A program made the translations under genes and the position numbers. Under the pieces are notes generated by a model. That model had not been told where the DNA came from, did not search any database, and saw only the letters and a program-made list of their open reading frames with translations. A stretch of 64,000 bases of DNA from Acanthosepion lycidas (taxonomy: Eukaryota > Mollusca > Cephalopoda > Sepiida > Sepiidae). Where the stretch lies: positions 41,036,581 through 41,100,580 of the forward strand of contig OZ010613.1 in assembly GCA_963932145.1 (NCBI GenBank), read 5' to 3'. Of this stretch, positions 30,955 through 41,411 are shown one piece after another; positions within the stretch are counted from its first letter, which is position 1, and the number at the start of each line of letters is the position of its first letter.

Positions 30955-31194
30955 CCCTTTTTTTTAAAGATACGAATGGTTTTTTGAATATGTCTTTTCT
31001 TCTTTTAGATTTCCTTTTCTTTTACTAAAAACAGTGTTTTCGAGAAGTTATAATTGAAGCTGGCTTCCGTAGATAAATCCCTTTGTTGGATTTTTATTTC
31101 CTCGAAATATCTTGGTTTTAATTGATATAAATACCTTTTATGTCACCAATTTCGACCTTGTGCCACCAATGGCAATGCGATTTACTATTTCACC

Positions 31195-31790
31195 ATCTTT
31201 CCAACTTTCCTTTTGTCTTGTAAATCCAGAAGAGAACCTTATCTCCAACTTTGAAGGATTTTATAGTTAATTTCGTACTATGCTAACTTCCTACTTTTTT
31301 TCTTCTTCCAGACAACAATTTAATTTCCCTGGGAAACATTAGTTCTGCTGGTGACATCCTCGATACAGGATTAGGGTTAGGGGTCAGTCAATAAATTCTT
31401 AAAATTTGTTGCGGCATTACTTCTTCCGTCTCCTTTCCATTTATTTTCTTTGATGTTCTTTTGGTCGTATCAACAAAACGTTCAGCCTGACCAGTTGATC
31501 TTGGGTGGTATGGCGACGTTGTTTTATGTTCAACTGCATAGTATTTGTAAACATTTTGAAAGTCACTCGAAATAAATTGCATGCCATTATCTGACACTAT
31601 AGTATCTGGAACTCCAAATCTTGGAAAGAGTTCATGAAAAAAAATTACAGTTACAGTGGAAGTAGGTCTTCTATACTTCAGACCATTTTGAAAAACTGTC
31701 AACGACAATCAATACACAACATTCAAAAGGTACTGCGGAATCAATATTCAAAGTAGACCAAGATTTATCAGTATTAGGCCAGAGTTGATA
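31195..31790 (-). pseudogene. Gypsy integrase remnant
   Basis: Minus strand: WPNTDKSWSTLNIDSAVPFE, LIVVDSFSKW, then the frame 31708-31388 with TSTVTVIFFHELFPRFGVPD, TIVSDNGMQFISSDF, TTSPYHPRSTGQAERFVDT. The DDE residues can be placed at NIDSA, VSDNG and QAERF. Beyond the stop near 31388 it resumes NPVSRMSPAELMFPREIK and, near 31250, FKVGDKVL, the C-terminal SH3-like start. Degraded but clearly a gypsy-type integrase core. Confidence 0.85.
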
Positions 31791-32029
31791 ATTTACAGGT
31801 ATTAATTCTGAATTGCATCAAATTTTGATTATATGTCCATTTTAGGCCAATATACGCCACTTCACATGAAGAATTTCATTCTTTAGATTCCAGAATATCC
31901 AAAATGAACTGTTTTAATTTAATTTTTTTTTTTTTTTTTTTTTGCATAGAAGCAGGAATTACTGCTCTTTCAGCATAGATCAGTACTTCATCACAGATGG
32001 GAAAAGACTTATTTTCAGTAACACCTGGT

Positions 32030-32205
32030 TTCGGAGTCTATCTATATTTCTGAGATGAGGTATTATGTACATTGTTTACATTATTCGGACTATTGTCCTC
32101 ATTTGTGTCGCCATATTTATCACAACGTTTCGGCCGTTGCACGCTCCGGCCTTCTCCAGGTGGTTGGAATGTCGTACTGGACCCTTTATTTCGCTCACAA
32201 ATTTT
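32030..32205 (-). mobile_element. H-repeat body, copy H4, inserted in the gypsy RNase H region
   Basis: Minus strand: GCGAAATAAAGGGTCCAGTA, CTGGAGAAGGCCGGAGCGTG, CAACGGCCGAAACGTTGTGA, GATGAGGACAATAGTCC and CATCTCAGAAATATAGATAG. It begins abruptly inside the RNase H frame and so is younger than the provirus. Core base change CTGAAGA to CTGGAGA. The GGCC/GGCC pair can form a 4-bp stem. Confidence 0.7.
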
Positions 32206-32585
32206 GCGACAAATAACTGCTATAATGCCATAATTGTTAGCATCTGATGTGACAATTTTTTCCAAATAAAAATTGAAATTCGTTAACGATTATTCAGATA
32301 GTCATTATGTCTTCAAAAGATGTTTGACGTTCATCGGACCAATTTCAAACCGAACTGTTTTTAATAATTTATTTAAAGGCACTCTCAATTTATGGCTATT
32401 TGGCACAAAGATTGTAATAGCTTGCGAGCCCTCGAAATGATTGTGAAGTAGCAACGTTTGTTAGGAGAGGCATATTTTTTAATAGCGCTCTTCATTGATG
32501 GGCCTGGTCTACGGCCATTTGTATTTGTGCTAAGCATTTTATATTACCCCTGAAAAATTGGCATTTTTCCTCACTGCGATTGAAT
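32206..32585 (-). pseudogene. Gypsy RT-RNase H junction remnant
   Basis: 32265-32206 reads KIVTSDANNYGIIAVICRKI, the opening of the gypsy RNase H domain (SDA..YG.GAV). The connection between this and the RT palm is frameshifted. No other structure seen. Confidence 0.65.
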
Positions 32586-33139
32586 CTAATTCTCTGGAAT
32601 ATTTAATGTGTTCTGAATGTTGCTGTCGAGTTTCGTTTTTTTATGAATGCTTCGTGAAAATATGCAATGGTAAAAATCTAAGCCAGCCAGCATCGCATCC
32701 ATTACTTGCTGGAAAATGCTAGGTGTTACTGTGACTCTGGACGGTAGCTTATTAAAACTGTATAGATCGTTGTGTGTGTTAATTGTTAATAATTTTTTTG
32801 ACATTCTTCATTTACTTCAAGTTGTAAGTATGCGTCTGACAGGTCAATTTTGGAAAAAAAAATCTTCTCATTTAATTTAAATTCTTCTGAGAATTGTAAC
32901 GGATATGTGTGAGATAGCAGACACTCATTTAATCCGTAGAAAAAAATATATCGCGCATACACGAATATTATTACTTTTCTTGTTAATATGCACTGCTGTA
33001 GCTGCCCACTCAGAATAATATGTGGGTTAACAATGTTAATAGGTTCCACAATTGCGAAAGGCACATTACGGTTAAATTTAAAAAGAAGTACGTTTTCCGG
33101 TAAGTGAAAATTTGCCTTCCCCTTAATTACATTTTCCAT
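32586..33139 (-). pseudogene. Gypsy reverse transcriptase remnant
   Basis: Two overlapping minus frames: GLNECLLSHTYPLQFSEE with FFSKIDLSDAYLQLEVNEEC (the FSKIDL..AY.Q motif) and KKLLTINTHNDLYSFNKLPS with SIFQQVMDAMLAGLDF. The YLDD box is not visible; the frame turns to YHCIF where FxxYLDD is expected. A frameshift separates the halves. Confidence 0.85.
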
Positions 33140-33269
33140 TTTCTGAGAACACTGTAGGAAATTTTTTTAACTAATGAAAAAACAAAAACAAAAAAAAAAC
33201 AAAAACAAAAAAAAAAACAAACAGCTTTCAGTCGCCATACTTGTTTTTAGAGGAGGAAAATTCACTTTT

Positions 33270-33345
33270 TTCTTTTGACCGGATTTACGGGCAGACTCCA
33301 TAAATCGAACAGTTCCATCCAATCCGCACCCCAAAATTCAACATA
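33270..33345 (-). pseudogene. Gypsy protease C-terminal end
   Basis: Minus strand reads VEFWGADWMELFDLWSLPVN, comparable to the (L)LG.DW...F.L conserved end of gypsy retropepsins. The DTG active site was not seen and probably lay beyond the P3/P4 insertions. Confidence 0.6.
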
Positions 33346-33513
33346 CAGTGTAACCCGGATATAAGAGAGTTGTCGGGACCGGGAAATAAGTCTCTTATAT
33401 CCGGGTTTCTCTTATATCCGTGTTTGGTCTATTTTGTTTAGGTAAGTATGGCTCTAATTTGGGACCAGATACAATCTCTCTTATATCCGGGTTTCTCTTA
33501 TATCCGGGTTACA

Positions 33514-33516
<3 letters not shown>
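33346..33516. mobile_element. pogo/Tigger-like MITE, copy P3 (171 bp)
   Basis: CAGTGTAACCCGGATATAAG at the left, ATATCCGGGTTACACTG at the right, TA flanks. Inserted in the gypsy protease region. A long TA array continues from its right-hand TA. Confidence 0.85.

Positions 33517-33564
<48 letters not shown>
33517..33564. repeat. (TA)n microsatellite between two MITEs
   Basis: About 48 bp of TA bounded on each side by a pogo-like MITE end. It may have grown from a TA target duplication. Confidence 0.9.
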
Positions 33565-33569
<5 letters not shown>

Positions 33570-33766
33570 TAACCCGGATATATGAGAGTTGCCCGGACCG
33601 GAGAAGAAGTCTCTTATACCGGATTTCTCTTATATCCGGGTTTCTCTTATATCAGAGTCTGGTCTATTTTGTTTAGGTAAGTATGGCTCTAATTTGGGAC
33701 CAGATAAAATCTCTCTTATATCCGGGTTTCTCTTATATCAGGGTCTCTTATATCCAGGTTACACTG
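33565..33766. mobile_element. pogo/Tigger-like MITE, copy P4
   Basis: Left end TAGTGTAACCCGGATATATG (first base changed), right end CAGGTTACACTG, TA at the right. Shares TTTGTTTAGGTAAGTATGGC with P3, so P3 and P4 form a subtype distinct from P1 and P2. Confidence 0.8.
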
Positions 33767-33979
33767 TATTTCTTTTTTTTTTTAAATACAAATGCCTTAG
33801 TTTTAAAAGTTTTACCGACACACGGGACATTACAAGTAAATTTGTTTCGAAAACATTTATTTTTCCTTAGACGACACGTATCCAGTTGAAGTTTTAATTC
33901 ATCCTTAACTTCACGAATTTTCTGTTCTGGAACTCAATCCCATTTTGAATTGTCAATAAAACTTTTACTTTATTAAAAA

Positions 33980-34120
33980 GTCTTAGTTTTTTTTCTTTGC
34001 TTTGCAAAGACTATTTATGACCCAGCTTTCCACATTGTAAAAAACTTTATTTTTTACGGGCAATCCGCTTTAAAAGGAAGTTTTCCGCAACCGTAACATG
34101 AGTTTGAAGATTTTTTTTTT
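33980..34120 (-). pseudogene. Gypsy gag zinc knuckles
   Basis: Minus strand: CYGCGKLPFKADCP, then, after a frame change, CGKLGHK followed by SLCKAK in the neighbouring frame. These are two tandem CCHC-type knuckles in degraded form, as found at the gag/pol boundary of gypsy elements. Confidence 0.6.
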
Positions 34121-34950
34121 CTTCCTTTTCGTACTCTGGTTGCATTCTGTGCATTTGTACAATATCCTTTTCTTCGACTTTTGGCAGCATCACGTCTCAA
34201 ATTAAGAAGACTTTAACATTCTTCTGCTACTGTAACGTCGATTTTGTGTCCTGCTCAAGTTATATTAAAATGCACTAACGAATTTCAACGTCTTTACTCA
34301 AAGTTAACAAAAAATTCAACAAAACTTAAACATATCTGGAGAGTCTTCATTCAGTTAACATTTTTTGCATTCACCATTGACAATACCAGCAAAATCTTCA
34401 TCTTTTTTTTGTAAGATTTAAGCATTGCCGATGTGTATAGAATATGGAGATTCATTCGCTGAAAACTTTAGACAAAATTAAGTTTCATCAAACGTAATAT
34501 TTCCTGAGTTTTCAGATAAAAATTCAGTTGCAATATTGTGCTTTGAACATTTTCCTTAAAAGTAAACATACCTTTTTTCCATCTGGCCAGCCTTGGCAAT
34601 CTTTTTGAATTTTTTTTTTTTTTTTTTTTTTTGTAGCTTCTGTAAAACGACAAAAACGTAACACCTTCAGGGTTAAATAAAAATTCGCCAATGGAGCTTG
34701 CGACCGAATTAGGCGTGAATGAAACTGTAATGCTAGTTTTATTTGAATTTTAAAACATTGCTTCAATTATCCTTGGCTAATGTTCCAATATTTCTAGGGT
34801 CCGTTGTTGCCGTTGTTCGAATAATTGCTTTAACACGATGTTTACTTCCATATTGTGCGTTTCTTAAATCCTGGGTTGACGTAAGTTCAAAAATTTTCTC
34901 TTATATGTACATAAGAATTTCCTTTTTTTCAAACGTGAGTTTTGAATCCT
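34121..34950 (-). pseudogene. Probable gypsy gag remnant
   Basis: Lies immediately upstream of the knuckles on the same strand. LQFHSRLIRSQAPLANFYLT and LKVLRFC could be the gag capsid stretch, but the match is weak. Interrupted by a poly-T run at 34610-34632. Confidence 0.35.
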
Positions 34951-35399
34951 AGTTTCCACCGTTACAATGCCCGTGAAAGCCCACACTTATGTTAATATTA
35001 CTGCAAGAAAAACCACTGGAACAAAAGATTAGTATATTTTTTGTAAATAATACAAAAAAAAAAAAAAATTGTGGCACAAGGCCAAAATGGAAATGGGGAA
35101 AGACTGGTCCTCAGTAACTATCCTAGTCAATAACGATTTATTTATTCGATACAATATAATATAATATGCTCAATCACCACAAGCACTTGTCCATCACCTC
35201 TCATTCCTACACGTACCACATATTCACAAAGGGCCTACAAAACACCCCATGATGTAAAAATTTGTGCAGTTCATAATAAAATATATGAAGATTTTCTTGA
35301 TAACTGTAACAAAAGGTTAGTGAAGAAACTGTTAAATCAAATGGATTAATAATAGCGAATGCTGTAGTTAATACGGCAATACGTGCGACCACTATTCCT

Positions 35400-35487
35400 A
35401 TGAGTGGACTTTCCTCTTATAGCGAATGGACGAGTCTATGTTCAATAATTAGTGTAGGGCAGGTCGTTCATCATTCTACACAACAGT
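35400..35487 (-). mobile_element. Gypsy 5' LTR (partial)
   Basis: CGAATGGACGAGTCTATGTT and GGGCAGGTCGTTCATCATTC followed by TACACAACA match the stretch at 30880-30954 with roughly one mismatch in five. On the minus strand it would begin TGTTGTGTAGAATG. The internal boundary and primer binding site were not located. Confidence 0.5.
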
Positions 35488-35724
35488 TGTGGAGATTTCT
35501 ACTTGTCAATTCATTGCCTTTTACGTTGGACATTGGGTCATGTGCATTATTTTATATTAGCTGTTATGATATCTTGAAGGAACGTTTATTTGGTATGATA
35601 CATTTATCATTTATTTCCAAAGGCCGAAATCACACACATATATATGAATGAACAACACCGAATGGCGACACTCTTCAGGCCATGAGTAACTGGACTATTT
35701 ATAGGGATTTAATAAGCCTAGCTT

Positions 35725-35940
35725 AGATGCGGCACAAGGCCGAAAGTGTGGAGCACTCAGTTAGAATCGAACTCTGTACTCGGTCGTAATTAATCCATCG
35801 AGACAAGATTTCTAACGAACGTCGACGTGCCCGACTATTTCTATATAGTGATTTTCCAAGGACACTCAGTGAGGATCGAACTCGCTTCTCAGTCGTAATT
35901 GTCCAAAGAGACCGACAACCTTGCTAAACATTACATCAAC
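35725..35940 (-). repeat. Dimeric tRNA-like repeat (family W)
   Basis: Two consecutive units on the minus strand, each ending in a B-box-like GAGTTCGATTCTAAC or GAGTTCGATCCTCAC after a TTACGACYGAG stretch. One is at 35750-35830 and one at 35866-35930. Single degraded fragments occur near 39875-39940 and 59995-60060. The unit starts beside ATGCGGCACAAGGCC, a motif also at 19669 and 51815. Confidence 0.5.
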
Positions 35941-35966
35941 CCAAGGTGCCTTGCTATTTCTGTATA

Positions 35967-36333
35967 CAGTGTGTCCATAAAGTTCGTGTTCACTTTAAGA
36001 AATTTATAACTTTATTTGTATTTGCGATAGAAATAATTTGTAAAAAGGATTAGAAAGAAGTAAATCTATATTTTTTAAGGTTTTATTGATATTTTATTTA
36101 AGTTTCCACATGTCCTCCATCATTAGCAATACAAAGAGTAATGCGATTTTGCAGTTCATGGAAAACATTTGTCAACTGATTTACAGTAATGCCTGAAATC
36201 ACATTAGTTATTTTAGCTATACTTAAAACTTGGTACATTAAACTTTATAACACTTTTTACAGATTATTTCTATCGCAAATACAAATAAAGTTATAAATTT
36301 TTTAAAGTGCACACAAACTTTATGGACACCCTG
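35967..36333. mobile_element. CAGGGTGTCC-type mariner MITE, complete copy M2 (367 bp)
   Basis: CAGTGTGTCCATAAAGTTCG at the left, ACTTTATGGACACCCTG at the right, TA flanks, and the same interior as M1 including the minus-strand transposase tail. The 3' flank (TATTAGGATTGTTTATA.C) is shared with M1, so the repeating unit may extend past the TIR. Confidence 0.85.
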
Positions 36334-36339
36334 TATTAG

Positions 36340-36935
36340 GATTGTTTATACCAACAATGTATATATATATTCTGTCGGTGGTGACACTGAGAAAAATAAT
36401 GGAGTATCTGCTGTCGCTTTTGTGAAAATAAAAAAAGCATTACTTTCAATAATACTTGTATTTATTTGTGTGTATTGCCGCAAAGAGAATTAAAAATCAA
36501 ATCTCAATGTATGTTAGATTGTTTGACTTGTCGCACCACAGTAACAAAATGGCGACTATATGGCGGCTACATCGCCTACATCTTATCCGCACGTCACCTT
36601 TTCACCTCGGGCCTTTATGATTCGACAGTTACGTGTGGTATTTTTACTTAAATTCCTTATTGAATATTTTCATCCGGTGATTTCCTGCTGCAAACCGTCA
36701 TTTATTGGCGCTCTGATATATACTCAATGCGACAGCCGGCTTTTCGCGTCGAGGTCTTTAGAAATAGCAAAACGCGGTTATATGATAACATTAAAGTAAA
36801 AAAAAGAGGACAATATGGCTACCTCTTCTTGAAACTTATCTTGATTAGACCCGTAAGTGTGACAATAGAACTCTATCGCTACTTTGCCCTCATCGAACTT
36901 TTTCGAAACAGGTGGCGGATTTAATTTTTTTCTTT
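36340..36935. other. Unassigned, locally CpG-containing sequence
   Basis: Several overlapping + frames of 60-80 codons (36466-36924) with no recognised motif. TGGCGGCTACATCGCC and CGACAGCCGGCTTTTCGCGT give it more CpG than the neighbourhood. No repeat identity assigned. Confidence 0.25.
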
Positions 36936-36939
36936 TTTG

Positions 36940-37045
36940 TAACATTTACTAACTCCAGCTATGGGTTAAAAAGAAGGGCGAATTGCAGTCCCTATCATTA
37001 GCTGGCAACAGCACCGTATTGCAAATCGTGGAAACTGAACTGCAT
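36940..37045 (+). repeat. SINE family 2 fragment
   Basis: AACTCCAGCTATGGGTTAAAA and TTAGCTGGCAACAGCACC..TTGCA parallel the SINE body at 13645-13715. Confidence 0.4.
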
Positions 37046-37064
37046 TTCAATTTTAGCCAAAAAA

Positions 37065-37200
37065 ACAGTGTGTCAAAAGAAAGTTCTTTTTTCCCTTGAC
37101 ACCGCTATTATTTTAACTACCTTCACTCCTCGGCAATGCTTATTGTTTTAAAAATCCATGATTAGAATTTTAATTTTAATAAAGCCTAAACATACGAAAG
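37065..37200 (+). repeat. Dispersed repeat S, copy 2
   Basis: CCCTTGACACCGCTATTATT and CCTTCACTCCTCGGCAATGC match 59168-59218 almost exactly. Confidence 0.6.
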
Positions 37201-37239
37201 TGAATTTATCCATTTTCTTTTTTGTTGGGAACTGACAGC

Positions 37240-38200
37240 AAAAATGATAAACACTATTTATTAAATGAAAAAAAAAAGAAATCTATTTAAATAGAGTAAT
37301 CATAAAAATGACTTTAAACTTAGTGACTCGAAAGAAACACGATACCTAAGTTTGAAAATGAATTAACAATAGAAAGTTTTTCTTGAAGCTTTTATTTTAG
37401 GTTTAATTTTAAGACTGAATTTAATATTTCCAATGAGTAAACTACTTTTCTGTATTTCAAAAACTAATTTAAAATAACTGGAAATTAATTTTTTTTTTTT
37501 TTTTGCTATTTTACTGATTAGCGCCCTTTTTGCCGTCTTTCAACGCAATCTAATCCCTTTATTAAAAATCTTTCAAAAATAAAATATATTTTTCTGAAAT
37601 TTTATTTGAGGAATATTAGCCGATTTAAAGTATAATTAATCTGATTTGAATTAAATATTAATTACTTTAAGTTTAAAATATTGAGGAAATACATTTTTAA
37701 TCCGACAGTAGCCGTGTTGACGTGTTTGCAAAATACTTTGCTGTATTTTGAGACTAATTTAAATTGACCGTAAGGAGTTCTTTTTTAATAGCTTTTTTAG
37801 CCTTCTGTTAGTACAATGTAATTCTGTTTATTAAAATTTTTTCAAAAATAAAATATACTTTCTGAAACTTTATTTGAGGGATATCAGTCGATTTAAAGTA
37901 TAAACAATCTGATTTGAAATAAATATTTAGTTTAAAATACTGAAGAAATATAATTTCGTAATGATGTCGTTTTTTGACATTAAAAAATACGTCAAAAAAC
38001 GACATCATTACGTCATTATTTTTGCACCAACCTAATAACTGGAAATATTTTTTTTTGCTAAAATAGATGATTAGCGGCCTTTTTTGTCGTCCTTCAACCC
38101 AATCTAATTCCCTTTATTAAAAAAAATCTATCAAAAATAAGATATATTTTTCTGAAACTTTATTTGAGGAATATTAGCCGATTTAAATAAGTTTGGGGCA
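37240..38200 (+). repeat. AT-rich dispersed repeat T, copies 3-5 with nested MITE
   Basis: Three successive partial copies (about 37310-37700, 37735-37955, 38040-38190) each carry the TTTCTGAAACTTTATTTGAGG and GATTTAAAGTATAA landmarks. MITE copy 9 lies between the second and third. Confidence 0.55.
37957..38035. mobile_element. MADE1-like MITE, copy 9 (left end lost)
   Basis: Retains ATGATGTCGTTTTTTGAC, ACGTCAAAAAACGACATC and the right end TTTTGCACCAACCTAA. The left TTAGG terminus is missing. Confidence 0.75.
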
Positions 38201-38980
38201 TTTTTTCATTATGGTGTGCTAATTTTTAGCAAATGTTTGGACTTATCTACTTTAAAGGGTCGCAAATTTCGGCATTATACTTTTTTCCTGCTACCCAGGT
38301 TTTAGCCTTCGTAACCCAGACGTCTTTTTGTGTTTATGTGTGTGTACGTTAAATGGCACCAACACGTGTACTTCTGAATGTCTGCAACCCCTCTCTACCA
38401 GAAAAGCCTGTGAGGGAACAGGATTAGTCGTTAATGACCCCACTATGCGGTAGGTATTACTGGCTTATATAGCACTTGTAGCACCTGTAACGCTCGTAGA
38501 GTGACTTGACCCGAATTTTATTACCGAATAATTTCTGAGAAGTTAAATAAAATCTTATAACTATCCAATTTTTGAAGGGGGGGGGGGTTAAATATGAACT
38601 CTTTTTAATTTTCTTTTTCATCTATTTCTTGATTAAACTTTTATTGCTTAGTCGAGCGTAGTTGTCCAGTTTAGATGTGATTGAAATGCATTATTATTTC
38701 AATGCCTTATTTTATGCTCATTCAAATTCTGTCTGCTTGCATGTACCTTAAATGGTCCAGGTACCCACGCACGACACAGACATGCGCATAAACATTGAAT
38801 TCGCGCACGCAAGTTGAAACACAGAGAAAGCATGGCGGACAAAGTATCAATTCCTTCATAAGATCGATTCGCGTCATACATCTTCTGTCTCCGCACTTTG
38901 TTAACCTTCATAGTTAAGGAAGCACGGTAAAACGAAGAAGAGGAAATGATATGACGACAGAAGCTGCTCAAATCCAAAGG
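38200..38980. other. No recognised feature
   Basis: Mixed sequence with a G run at 38577-38587. The minus frame 38699-39034 shows no domain outside its overlap with the LINE at its upstream end. Confidence 0.3.
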
Positions 38981-39310
38981 TAAGTAAAATAACAAATAAG
39001 GCAAAAAAGCTTTTGATTCTATCACGGAACACAACTTTCCTTACAGTAGATGCAGCTATTGATCCGATGTAGTCGAAAGCACAGTGTGTTGCTCTCCATG
39101 AGTCTAGCATCAGCCATGCTGATAGTGGGCAGGAAAGTTTCTTTATGGTGTTTAATTGAGAGCAGTTTCATTTTGGAGGCATTAAAATTTACGAACCATT
39201 TCCTGCTCCAGTAAACCACAGATTGGAGTTTCTTTTCAAGAGCAGCGTCCACGTTAATTTTGTCTACTCTGACGGATTTGCTACTGAGACAGAAGTAAAT
39301 GGTAGTCATC
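38960..39310 (-). pseudogene. LINE reverse-transcriptase fragment
   Basis: Minus frame 39309-39022 reads VDKINVDAALEKKLQSVVYW, SRKWFVNFNASKMKLLSIKH and LPTISMADARLMESNTLCF. A second frame continues FDYIGSIAASTVRKV. The W..KW.VNFN.SK.K.LS.. motif is characteristic of CR1/jockey-type RTs just after the catalytic core. Frameshifted and truncated. Confidence 0.8.
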
Positions 39311-39580
39311 AGGTCTCAGGTGAGAATCTGTTGAATCTTTTACATATATGGGAAGCGAGATAAGTTCTACTGAAATGGATGTGAAAATTCACACAGCTAA
39401 ATTCGCCTTGAACAAAATGGATGAACTGGAAATCTAATCGACTAGTCTGCTGATGAACAAAACAAGCACTTCACAGTCCAGCATGAATCAATTACCCTTT
39501 TAAAGAATATGTAACTTTTCATTCAGATCTCGAAAGCCAATATCTGCTGACTTTATTTTTATATCCAAAATATAAAAAAA

Positions 39581-39780
39581 TAATTTTTAAAGAATCAGTG
39601 GATTTTATTTTCAATCTAACATTATATCTCATTACTTTAAACATTATATTTTACTGAATATATATTTTTAGTTGGCATCCTGTTTTTTAAACAAATTGTG
39701 AATTAAATAAAATATAATGTTTAAAGTAATGAGAAATAATGTTGGATTGAAAATAAAACCTATTGATTCTTTAGAAATTA
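39581..39780. repeat. Foldback inverted repeat, ~73-bp arms
   Basis: 39581-39653 (TAATTTTTAAAGAATCAGTG ... ATTATATTTTA) is the inverse of 39708-39780 with few mismatches, around a ~54-bp spacer. The ends TAATTT..AAATTA are themselves symmetrical. No coding capacity. Confidence 0.85.
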
Positions 39781-40097
39781 CTTAGTTATTTTGTTGTAAT
39801 CTACAGAATCTATTAGCAGTTTCTTTTATCAAAATGTCATCAAAACTTTCCTTAAGCTACTTTACTAAATACCCAGTGAGGATCAAAATTACTACTCAGT
39901 TGTAATTGATCTGAAAGATCACATACTATAAAGAAGCAGATCATTTTAGCTATGTCAATATCTCCTAAGATAACTTAAAATATTTTATAAGCTGTTAAAC
40001 TTTATGTATATTTTTGTTTAAAGAATTTAGTTGTATGAACAGGATGTAATCTGAAAATCTAATCTACTAGTCTCAAACAGAGATTCTTTTGAGCCAC

Positions 40098-40500
40098 TGT
40101 AGAGGCGGTTTTAATGTATGGTTCCACTGCTTGGACATTAACTAAAACCCTAAAGTCTAAGCTTGATGGAACCCACATTCAGATGCTAAGAGCTATACTT
40201 AACATCCCTTGGAGACAACATCAAACTAAATCACAGCTCTATGGATTTATCCCTACAATCTTATGTAAACACAGAATGTGCTTTTTGCATGACACTGCTG
40301 GTGAGCAAAACAAAAACTTGCAAGTTATTGACTGCTCTGGAAACCTGGACATGGAGCAAGACATATTGGTCACCCAGCAACCGCCTACATTGACCATCTA
40401 TGTTATAACACAGAATGCCTCTCTAACGACCTTCTGACCTAGAAGCGTGATGGTTGGCGTAAGAGAGTCATAAATGTTCAAGCAAGTTCGTCCGAATAAA
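40098..40500 (+). pseudogene. LINE reverse-transcriptase C-terminal fragment
   Basis: The + frame reads AVLMYGSTAWTLTKTLKSKL, DGTHIQMLRAILNIPWRQHQ, TKSQLYGFIP, then QPPTLTIYVIT and, after a frame change, RDGW-like and VRES.MFKQVRPNK. LYGSEAWTLTK..E..LDG...RMLRAALN is a standard stretch following the RT domain in a common LINE group. The zinc-finger-like part is lost. Confidence 0.85.
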
Positions 40501-40699
40501 TAAAATATAAAAATCGAAACGTTTATAGACTTATAAAACAAGTTTGTTTTGTTTTACGGCATATCAACCTCAATGAGTTATTTAATGCCGACAAGATGGT
40601 AATATTTTTTTCCTCAAACATTTACTGCTGGTAATATTTTTACTTTAAAAAAAATGTATAATATATATATTAATACATAATATTTTTTTCCTTTAAAAA

Positions 40700-40980
40700 A
40701 TGTATTGCTGGTATTAAAACCTGTTTTTACACTTTCACAGTGTCTTAACCCCAGTTTGGAGATCAAATATTTGCCCATATTTGGGACCCTAACAGGTGCT
40801 ACCACTCCGGGTCAGATGAACCTGGGAACACCAGCAGTTAAGAGGTGGTTACACGCTCCACAATACCTCCTGATCAGAGGCCTTGCTGTCGGATGTAGTT
40901 TATCGTCTTACCCAGGACGCGGATGTAGTTTATCGTCTTACCCAGGACGGGATAAAATTAAAATTTTAAATTAAATAAAA
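40700..40980 (+). repeat. Dispersed repeat with internal 24-bp duplication (inverse copy at 51.04-51.2 kb)
   Basis: The CGGATGTAGTTTATCGTCTT and ACCCAGGACG block is duplicated at its 3' edge. CCTGATCAGAGGCCTTGCTG, ACCTGGGAACACCAGCAG and GTGCTACCACTCCGGGTCAG recur in the opposite strand at 51035-51195. Function unknown. Confidence 0.55.
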
Positions 40981-41114
40981 TTAACAGTTTAGTGTTATGT
41001 CTCAGTGATAATAATTTTAAAATAATTTTTCATCTTTTACAATTGTTAGATTATTTTTATACAAAATTCAATAAGTGTTTAATTTATTTTTTTACTTTTA
41101 AAATCTGAATAACT

Positions 41115-41276
41115 TGTCAATGGCTACTCACTGTTCTCCCGATTACTTTTCTTGTGTACTCGCTCTTTCATGATGTTTCTGCTTTTTAATTCTTCCACGC
41201 CCAGTAACCCCTTGAATCTCAGTGGCTTTAATGCCTTGCTTGGGGTGAATTTGATTAAAAAAAAAAAAAAAACTTT
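41115..41276 (+). mobile_element. LINE family L 3' end
   Basis: ATGGCTACTCACTGTTCTCC, AATTCTTCCACGCCCAGTAA, TGCCTTGCTTGGGGTGAATT, and a poly-A tail. Matches 12850-13000. Confidence 0.7.
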
Positions 41277-41411
41277 AAAAGTCTTCGTTGCACGCAATTA
41301 AATATGTTATAACCACAAACAAGAAAGAAAATAATTAAATCAAATGAAATGAATTAAACTGAAAAGTATAATTTAACCAGGGTTTAATTTCTCTTTTGTA
41401 TTTTTGATATA

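Larger units (their letters stand above)
30955..35487 (-). pseudogene. Decayed Ty3/gypsy provirus (gag-pol), minus strand
   Basis: Order on the minus strand from 35487 down: LTR-like sequence, gag remnant, two zinc knuckles (about 34110-33990), protease end (33360-33270), RT (33139-32586), RNase H start (about 32265), integrase (about 31780-31300), polypurine tract, LTR. The order PR-RT-RH-IN is that of Ty3/gypsy. The ~4.6 kb overall length is plausible for this group even after insertions. Multiple stops, frameshifts and at least three nested elements (H4, P3, P4) show it is dead. No envelope-type ORF was seen. Confidence 0.75.
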
